Source: Branchiostoma floridae (lineage: Eukaryota; Chordata; Leptocardii; Amphioxiformes; Branchiostomatidae). Taken from it: a stretch of DNA of 61,608 bases. Position 1 is the first letter of the stretch. Every line of letters begins with the position of its first letter. The stretch is taken from the NCBI RefSeq assembly GCF_000003815.2, contig NW_023365779.1, positions 553,603 to 615,210 on the forward strand, given 5' to 3'. The notes below the pieces were generated by a model. The model ran no database searches. It was not told the origin of the DNA and was given only the letters and a program-made list of their open reading frames with translations. A program made the translations under genes and the position numbers. Positions 55,047 to 61,608 of the stretch are shown piece by piece.

Positions 55047-55526
55047 AAGGTAGCAGAACACAGTTTTTCGCCTATGGGGATTTCTATAGTTAAGGACCCC
55101 AAAGTGAGGTGGTTCGACGACTCAAAAAATATATCAGGGTGCAAAAGTAATTAACAAGAATTCAATATGTTGGAGTTCATGGTAGAATCTACAACATATG
55201 TGAAAATGAGCATAAGTTTGTCGTCTCGTTTTCCCAGAAAGAACACTTTGAAATGACCCCCAGCGGAGGTCACCATACTGCAGCCGACACACGGAAGTAG
55301 CGGGAACCGGATTCGTGCGCGAAATTCTACCCAGCCAAAAAAGCATCGTAACCCAACTCATACAGCCTCAAAACTTACATATTCCTCTACTATCCACCAC
55401 AGTTTCCGACTCGCTGACGTGCACAGAAAAATTTCTATGGCTTTTCAAGAACTGCGACGACCTATTTTGTGCCCGACCTACTTATGTCCACGGGGGTCGC
55501 CCATAAATACTGTGTTATGCGACCTT
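55047..55526. mobile_element. MITE copy 2, direct orientation
   Basis: 480 bp, nearly identical to copy 1 (a 4-bp insertion AAGA near 55240 and a few substitutions). It has the same termini AAGGTAGCAGAACACAG and CTGTGTTATGCGACCTT. Two copies in the same orientation 505 bp apart could be misread as LTRs. Confidence 0.87.
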
Positions 55527-55657
55527 AACTGACAACGTCCGGGTTTGAACGTCCAACATGGCAGACAGTGCCTACGTCACGGTCACGTGATCACAGACAC
55601 CTGTACTGATACAAACATTCAAATCGAACTACCTGTACCCTGCTTCAAGCGGCAGCT

Positions 55658-55732
55658 AGTGTAACCGTCATAATGAAGTAAATTATGACGGTTACACTAC
55701 TCGTAGTGTTACCGTCATAATTTACTTCCCAA
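55658..55732. repeat. Compact double palindrome
   Basis: AGTGTAACCGTCATAAT faces ATTATGACGGTTACACT with a short spacer, and a third arm (AGTGTTACCGTCATAATTTA) follows. It can fold as alternative hairpins. It may be the remnant of a foldback transposon end. Confidence 0.85.
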
Positions 55733-56399
55733 CATCTACAAATACTTGACCTATCCAGGCCAACATGTCTGATACCATTGAAATGAACCCAGAGTTGGAG
55801 TATTAAAAACGGTAGCCAAGATTTCCCCCGAGCGTCACACTAACGCACAAGTCGTGATCCTCTGCAGCTCAAGGACGTTTGGAGGACATCTTAGCAAATC
55901 TTAAAACATGTCTGCAACTTATGTTCCACAACTCGCCGAGTCACGTGTTCTATCTGGAAAACGTGACGTCACAAAATCAGTAAATTTTTAAACGACTGGA
56001 CCCGGAGTGTTGAGAATTTGGGTTAGTCCAATTTTTGTTTTAGAAATTACAGTTCGTCTCTGCTCTTTTAACAACTTACGATGCACTGCTCACTGAGTAA
56101 GTGTTCTATCTGTGTGCATAACGCGATGTCACAGAGGCAGTGATTTTTTTTCATTCCTTAACAAAGACTCCATAGCCGAAAATTTGGTTAAGTCCATTCT
56201 TTGTGTTAGGAACTGAAATTCGTCTCTTCACCTGACTTCTACGAACACAGGTAAAGTTTCACGTCGGGATGCCATCCTAATACAGACTAGCCCGGCCTGT
56301 AGACCTCGCACGGTGCGTTCTGTCGGAAGGCTGACATTTTGGGGGCACCAGTGACGTGCGGCCATGTCATACTAATGAAATCTGGTGCACAGGGAACCG

Positions 56400-56690
56400 A
56401 TCCTCCTTCACTTGCCGCCATCGCGTCTTCAAGTGTCAGGGTTCGATCAAGACGGATGGAAGGAAAGAGACAGAGCTCCTCAAGGGGCGCGTCTTCAAGT
56501 GTCGCATTGAGTTTAAGACGGACACAAGGAAAGAGGCGGACAGAGCTTCTCAAAGGGTGCGTCTCAAAAGTGTCGGTGTGAGATTAAGACGAACAGAAAG
56601 AAGCAGACAGAACTCATCAAGGGCGCGTCTTAAAGTGCCACTTTAAGATCAAGACGGACAGAAGGAGGCAGACAGAGAGCCTTAAGACAG
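56400..56690 (+). repeat. About 65-bp tandem repeat (4 copies)
   Basis: Words: TCAAGTGTC, GA(T/G)(C/T)AAGACGGA, GAAGGAAAGAG and ACAGAGCTCCTCAAGGGGCG, with CGTCT. Copies lie near 56425, 56490, 56557 and 56625. Confidence 0.85.
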
Positions 56691-57586
56691 CCTGACCCGA
56701 GTTTGAATGATGAAGCGTGGCACTGCGCGGCGCGACCTGTCGGTGGGGTTTCATGTACAGTCGGTACTAAGGAATACCGATGTCTGCTTTGAACCCACTA
56801 AGAACAATGAAACATAGTTAATAAGTATTAGAAACCCTCCTACATGAAAATGTAATAGTCTAGATGAGAGCCTCATGCTGAGAAAATGCCATGCATGCTC
56901 ATGCTGCTTTACACGTGTTGGAGTCCTGGGAGTAAGAACAAAGTCATGTAAGCTCTGCAGTCTCTGTCGTCTGGCCTCATCTTATCTGTATCAATGACCT
57001 TAACACCGGTCCATAAAAATGTCACTGTGGCTCAACTGGTAGCAGTCTCACAGCAAAGCGCCTGGTGGTTCCAATTAATTAATAATAGTTTATTGCAAAT
57101 TCTTGCACGAGGGCTAATTGCAATAAACATGAAAGGGGGCAAACAAACAAGTGGAGTAGAACAGTATAATATAGTCTAAAAGCTAACACTAAACTGTAAC
57201 TTGTTGGGTTCGACTTCTTTTCCCGAGACAGTGGAAGGCGAAGTATCCCACCTTTTCTATAATGTGTGGGTTCTGTGATTTTAGGAGGAGGGTAGTTTTC
57301 TTTCGGTGACTGGGAGACCACAGTAACCGATTTATTAGTATCTGGTAAGGTCAACTCGGTTGGGGCCGCAAGCGTCTTTCAGTAGGGACGTAAAATTGTA
57401 GCTATGTATCCAGTATCAGGGTGAAGTGCAACAAGTTCTGCCATACGAAGTTGTACGAAGTTATGACCATGTCCTAATAGCTTTGAGGCTCTATCTGGAT
57501 ATGGGTGCAAAATTATTGTGGCCCCGTGTCAAACGAGGCCCCCCGAGCAAGATCAAGTTCAATGGCTAGATTCCTGTGCAAATATA

Positions 57587-58075
57587 CAGTCAAACCTGTC
57601 TATAGCGGCCACTCAAGGGACTGGAGAAATATGGCCACTATAGACAGGTGGCCACTATAGAGAAAATGTTGATCAATTGACCATGCATGAGCAAGCTACA
57701 CATGATTTCAGTTCCCACCAATCTTTCTCACCAAGTAACATTGTCTCGATCGGTAAATTCACCGACAAAGACTTGCACTTTAATGCTCAAGGCATGCATA
57801 CCTTCTGCTACCACCAAAATGACCCTGTCAGGAACTCCAAATCCGCGCAAACTACAATTTCAAACTTGGTGCAGGGTGACATAAGGCTGCGGTATGGTTG
57901 CAATAGGTAGTGTTTCTGTATCAAGGGGACCGGAAATCGTGTGGCCGTGGCCGCGTTGGACAGGTGGCCGCTAAGCCTATTTCTTTATCATTACGAATCC
58001 AAGGGACCGACAAAAAGTGGCCACTATGGCCAGTTGGCTGCTATGCAAAGGTGGCCGCTAATACAGGTTTGACTG
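57587..58075. mobile_element. MITE with pogo/Tc1-like termini and TA target duplication
   Basis: It begins CAGTCAAACCTGTCTATAGC and ends TAATACAGGTTTGACTG. It is flanked by TA on both sides (57585-57586 and 58076-58077). Subterminal direct and inverted copies of GTGGCCACTATAG/GGTGGCCGCTA are present. 489 bp, no transposase. The TA target and CAG...CTG ends point to the Tc1/mariner (pogo-like) superfamily; this is an inference from ends only. Confidence 0.85.
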
Positions 58076-58764
58076 TACATTGCTATCGGGAACCAAGCTG
58101 ACACAGTACATGTGTGCCGTTGGGCACTACAAGGGGAACAGCAAATCTGCATCTACTCGATAACGTAGACATATGGGACTGGCGGGGATTGGAATTGGGT
58201 AAGTGGGGTTCTATTGTGCAGGCAGAGACGTGCGTACATCATTACAGTGACGTTTTGGGTTGCCCTCTGTTTTAATTAACATGTGAGTGAGTGCGCAAGC
58301 GCGGACTGGCAAGACGTGTTGGACGGAGAGCTCTAGGAAAACATCAGTTTATAGACCCATGCATGCCCAACTTGACTGTTAAGCTTCACAGAACTACGTC
58401 GGAAGGTTAGTGGATGCTTCCTGCTGTGGCATTGCTACCATAGGACGTCCAAGTCACCAGTACTGGAAGTCTAAACACAACATTGTGGACGAGACCGACG
58501 GCGGCGGCCATATTGGATCTACCATTCAAATTAGAGGGAGGTCTATAGTTACAGCAACAACAGCAAAATGGCCTCGCCTAAAGAAAGTAGGCTGGTTCTC
58601 CTCTCCTTTGTATTACTGTCAATTACCGCTCGCATCCTGGTTAATAATGGTCACTCCAACATGCCGGCTAGTAACTTACACTTATGGCGTAAACTCGGCA
58701 TGCCCACCAGAGACCCCACCGCCAGTGTTGTTGTTGGTCTGTGTTCCTACACCAGAGGCTACGA

Positions 58765-59335
58765 ACTAAACTTATCACTGCATGCATCCCTTCGCCGTGT
58801 TTGTTCCCCCATCATCACAGTGCAGAGTTTATGCCGCCAGGTTACTCACCGCCGGTTAGGCGGGACCGTGCTAGTGGAGCAGGTGGAGTGTTGATTGCTA
58901 TACGGGACTGTTACACAGCAGTGGAAGTCGAGCAGCCCAGTGAGATCAAAGCGGAAATTTCATGGACTAAAGTGTCTCTCAGAAATAAGAAGTCACTCTA
59001 CCTAGGTAGCTACTACAGGACACCTAGTGGCAAACACAGTGAGCAGCTTGATGAACTGGAGAAATCCATCAAACACATCAGAAATCTCACTAAGAACAAT
59101 CCGGGGAGTACCGTTATTCTCGGCGGGGACTTTAACCTGGGAGACGTGGACTGGGAAACAGAATCTATTCCAAAGAACTCTAGAGAGCGTGTGCCAGGTG
59201 AACGTCTCATATCCATCTTTAACAACAACCGTGTTTCTCAGATGCAGCGCGAGCCAACCAGGTTTGGTCGTCTGTTGGATTTATTTGTTACATCTAAGCC
59301 CAGCCTGGTGAAACAATGTCAACTCTTCCTGGCAT
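58765..59335 (+). pseudogene. LINE apurinic endonuclease domain, partial, frameshifted from RT
   Basis: The frame encodes FMPPGYSPPVRRDRASGAGG, VLIAIRD, LGSYYRTPSG, TVILGGDFNLGDVDW (the catalytic GDFN block) and RLLDLFVTS. It then hits TAG at 59335-59337 (QCQLFLA). The next frame (LPGIAHDHDVIGADCD) continues the same domain's C-terminal signature (normally PG(I)SDHD), so a one-base indel near 59310-59330 separates endonuclease from RT. The N-terminal Asn/Glu catalytic motifs are absent. Confidence 0.85.
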
Positions 59336-61508
59336 AGCTCATGACCATGACGTCATTGGGGCAGATTGTGACATCATCCCAGCATACACAAAGAAGGCAC
59401 CGCGAAAGATCTACATCTTCTCCAAGGCCAACTGGGACAACATTAGGGAGCTCTTCGGTGCTTTTGCCCGTGAACTTACTACCAACATCAACCAGCACAC
59501 CGTCGAAGAGAATTGGTCAGCCTTGAAGAATAAAATTCACGACCTTATTTCCTCACATGTACCGTCCAAGACTACGTCAAAACGTCAGCATCTCCCTTGG
59601 ATGAACGGCGAACTGAAACGTAAGACCAGAAGAAAACACCGTATGTACAAAAAAGCTAAGAAGTCAAAGAACCCAAAACACCTTGAGCGCTTTCGTCAAG
59701 TGAAAAAGGAGACTGCCCGTGATCTCAAACGCGCCAGATCCCAGTACATTAACAACTCCATCAAGGAAGGACTAGATGAAGGGAGCCAGAAACCCTTCTG
59801 GAAGTACATTAAAGCCCAACGCCAGGACTTCATTGGTGTTCCACCCCTCAAGCACCAAGGAAAACTGTTCTCAGATGCTAAGGACAAAGCTTTCATCTTG
59901 TTGCAGGAGTTTAAGTCTGTGTTTGTGTCAGAGGTATTGAACTATGTCCCTTGGATGGGTCCTTCACACCCACCCATTTCTGACCTTACTGTGCACCCAG
60001 CTGGAGTTCGTAAACTCCTTAATGCCGTAAAACCGCACAAAGCGTCCGGCCCTGACGGGATCCCGAATCGCGTACTCAAGGAACTAGCTGGCGAGCTAGC
60101 CCCTTTGCTTGCAGCCCTCTTCAACCAGTCACTACAACATGGGAGTGTCCCAGAAGACTGGACTAAGGCCATGGTAACTCCTGTCTTCAAAAAAGGCGGA
60201 GTACATGATCCGGGCAACTACAGGCCAGTTTCGCTAACCTGTGTAATATCCAAGCTCATGGAACATGTCTTATGTAAGCACATCCTGAACCACCTAGAGA
60301 AACACCATCTCCTCACAGACTTCCAACATGGATTTCGCAAAGCCCACTCTTGCGAAACCCAACTGCTTCTCACCGTCGACGATCTCGCGTCAGCTTACGA
60401 CAAGAAGGTGCAAGTGGACATGGGTATCTTGGATTTTAGTCGTGCTTTCGACACGGTACCGCACGAGAGGCTCCTCAGTAAACTCGCTCACTACGGCATT
60501 AAGGGTCCCATCCTGCGATGGATCAGCTCTTTCCTCCAGGACAGATCCATGTGGGTGGTAGCAGATGGCGAGTGTTCCCCGTCAACGCGTGTCCTCTCTG
60601 GAGTTCCTCAAGGCACGGTCCTCGGTCCGATTTTGTTCCTGGTATTCATAAATGACTTACCATCTTGCCTGACACCTGGAACTACTGCTAGGCTCTTTGC
60701 CGACGACTGTCTTGTGTATCGAGAGATCCACGGGCAGGAAGACCAAGTAATCCTGCAGAGAGATCTCATCGCATTACAGGATTGGGCAACTACTTGGGGC
60801 ATGAAATTCAACCCTAAGAAGTGTAACACGATGTCCATCACGCGTAACAAGAACCCTCTCACTTGGATGTATGAGATGTGTGGCGAGTTACTCCAACAGA
60901 CAGAGAAAGCCAAGTATCTCGGTGTCACTTTCAGTAATGACCTGAAATGGTCATCTCATGTCAACACAACAGTGAAACGGGCCAACCATACACTTCACTT
61001 TCTCAGTCGAAATCTCCGCTACTGTCCTCGACAAGTCCGCGAGACTGCATACTTCAGCCTAGTCCGCTCCACCGTCGAGTATGGGGCAGTCGTCTGGGAT
61101 CCTTACCTGAGAAAGGACATCGACGCACTTGAAATGGTCAACAGAAGAGCGGCACGGTTCGTGACGAGTAACCACCGCAGGTCTGATGTCAGTGTTACTG
61201 CCCTCCTACAGGACCTGAAATGGCCGTCACTCCAGTCGCGACGTCAGGTCGCACGACTTGTAATGATGTACAAGATTACCAACAGCCTTGTGGCTATCCC
61301 GCCTATTCGCCTCATCCCAGCACACATGAGCACCAGAGCCAACCACTCTCACAAATACCGAACCCTACGATGCAGTTGTGATACAGCAAAGTATACCTAC
61401 TACGCCAGGACAATTCCTGAATGGAACAACCTCTCAGCCCACATCGTCGAAAGCCCCTCACTGGACACTTTCAAGAACAGGCTGCTGTCATCGCATACAT
61501 GTACGTAG
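59316..61508 (+). CDS. LINE ORF2 reverse transcriptase (730 codons, open)
   Basis: After the end of the endonuclease it has a basic linker (RKTRRKHRMYKKAKKSK), then RT blocks: KASGPDGIPNRVLKELAG, NYRPVSLTCVISKLMEHVL, DFQHGFRKAHSCETQLL, MGILDFSRAFDTVPHERLL, LSGVPQGTVLGPILFLVFIN, active site RLFADDCLVYR, KYLGVTFSNDLKWSSHV, and a thumb/C-terminal domain ending TFKNRLLSSHTCT. No stop interrupts it. The ATG at 59316 is probably just the first Met after the frameshift, not the native start. Reverse transcription would occur on nicked chromosomal DNA. Confidence 0.93.
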   Translation: MSTLPGIAHDHDVIGADCDIIPAYTKKAPRKIYIFSKANWDNIRELFGAFARELTTNINQHTVEENWSALKNKIHDLISSHVPSKTTSKRQHLPWMNGELKRKTRRKHRMYKKAKKSKNPKHLERFRQVKKETARDLKRARSQYINNSIKEGLDEGSQKPFWKYIKAQRQDFIGVPPLKHQGKLFSDAKDKAFILLQEFKSVFVSEVLNYVPWMGPSHPPISDLTVHPAGVRKLLNAVKPHKASGPDGIPNRVLKELAGELAPLLAALFNQSLQHGSVPEDWTKAMVTPVFKKGGVHDPGNYRPVSLTCVISKLMEHVLCKHILNHLEKHHLLTDFQHGFRKAHSCETQLLLTVDDLASAYDKKVQVDMGILDFSRAFDTVPHERLLSKLAHYGIKGPILRWISSFLQDRSMWVVADGECSPSTRVLSGVPQGTVLGPILFLVFINDLPSCLTPGTTARLFADDCLVYREIHGQEDQVILQRDLIALQDWATTWGMKFNPKKCNTMSITRNKNPLTWMYEMCGELLQQTEKAKYLGVTFSNDLKWSSHVNTTVKRANHTLHFLSRNLRYCPRQVRETAYFSLVRSTVEYGAVVWDPYLRKDIDALEMVNRRAARFVTSNHRRSDVSVTALLQDLKWPSLQSRRQVARLVMMYKITNSLVAIPPIRLIPAHMSTRANHSHKYRTLRCSCDTAKYTYYARTIPEWNNLSAHIVESPSLDTFKNRLLSSHTCT

Positions 61509-61562
61509 TCCAGCCGCTGCGCCTCCCCCATCCGCGCGATATTCCTGTGGGAAGTTTGCGGA

Positions 61563-61597
61563 TCACGAACTAGAACTAGAACTAGAACTAGAAGTAT
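61563..61597 (+). repeat. LINE 3' tail, (GAACTA)n
   Basis: ACGAACTAGAACTAGAACTA continues as GAACTAGAAG. Tandem hexamers at the very 3' end of the LINE are likely recognised by its own RT or generated during target-primed reverse transcription. Confidence 0.8.
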
Positions 61598-61608
61598 GGT
61601 AGGTAGAG

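Larger units (their letters stand above)
58745..61602 (+). mobile_element. CR1/Jockey-superclade LINE, 5'-truncated, with hexamer tail
   Basis: A partial endonuclease and a full reverse transcriptase are followed by a 3' UTR of about 60 bp and a tail of GAACTA repeats (about 61566-61595). The 5' limit is uncertain: a short ORF at 58568-58894 reads out of frame with the endonuclease, and the catalytic N-terminal third of the endonuclease is missing. The element reaches nearly to the window end, so its target duplication cannot be examined. Confidence 0.88.

Noticed and set aside
54066-55526. Solo-LTR pair or short LTR retrotransposon
   Set aside because: Each repeat has its own 17-bp terminal inverted repeats and there is no LTR-type TG...CA end or internal coding.

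Overview
The window is eukaryotic, intron-rich, repeat-dense animal DNA with three assembly gaps (2460-2559, 4916-5388, 30535-30634). The best guess for the source is a cephalochordate (amphioxus, Branchiostoma). This is inference. It rests on two intron-split alpha-type nicotinic acetylcholine receptor (nAChR) genes, an Ngaro-type tyrosine-recombinase retrotransposon, a CR1/Jockey-superclade LINE, tRNA-derived SINE-like elements and, above all, minisatellites that begin exactly at splice sites. As I recall, such 'mirage' minisatellites were first described in the amphioxus Adh gene.

Layout. (1) 3712-6750, + strand: the 3' half of an nAChR alpha-type subunit gene, from the Cys-loop to TM4. 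Its 5' exons are not in the window. (2) 40386-10257, - strand: a second, paralogous alpha-type nAChR gene, convergent with the first. Seven exons are readable (exon 2 to the last), including the family's small 45-nt and 110-nt exons, spread over about 30 kb with introns of about 14.5 kb and 11.2 kb. It has one in-frame TGA just before TM4 and an apparent GC-AG intron. (3) 28945-33967, - strand: an apparently young Ngaro-type retrotransposon inside the 14.5-kb intron, with identical split direct repeats and a recognisable empty-site paralogue nearby. (4) 40.4-58.4 kb: no convincing gene; many unrelated tandem arrays, foldback elements, MITEs and SINE-like copies. (5) 58.5-61.6 kb, + strand: a nearly complete LINE ORF2 (partial endonuclease, then intact reverse transcriptase) with one frameshift, ending in a GAACTA hexamer tail.

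The most striking feature is shared by both receptor genes. Most readable internal splice edges are duplicated in tandem, each with its own period: 63 bp at exon 2, 31 bp at exon 4, both edges of exon 5, 90 bp at exon 6 and about 82-107 bp at exon 7 in the minus gene; 58 bp at the loop-C exon, plus the TM2 donor edge and the last-exon acceptor edge, in the plus gene. Each unit carries a piece of coding sequence plus its splice donor or acceptor, so the genes contain dozens of surplus splice sites. Several units have lengths and phases that would keep the reading frame if used. Both encoded proteins look like cation-selective, alpha7/alpha9-type pentameric receptor subunits of the plasma membrane: they have the Cys-loop, the loop-B FGSWTYGG motif, the vicinal Cys-Cys pair of loop C, a GER-containing TM1-TM2 linker and four membrane segments.
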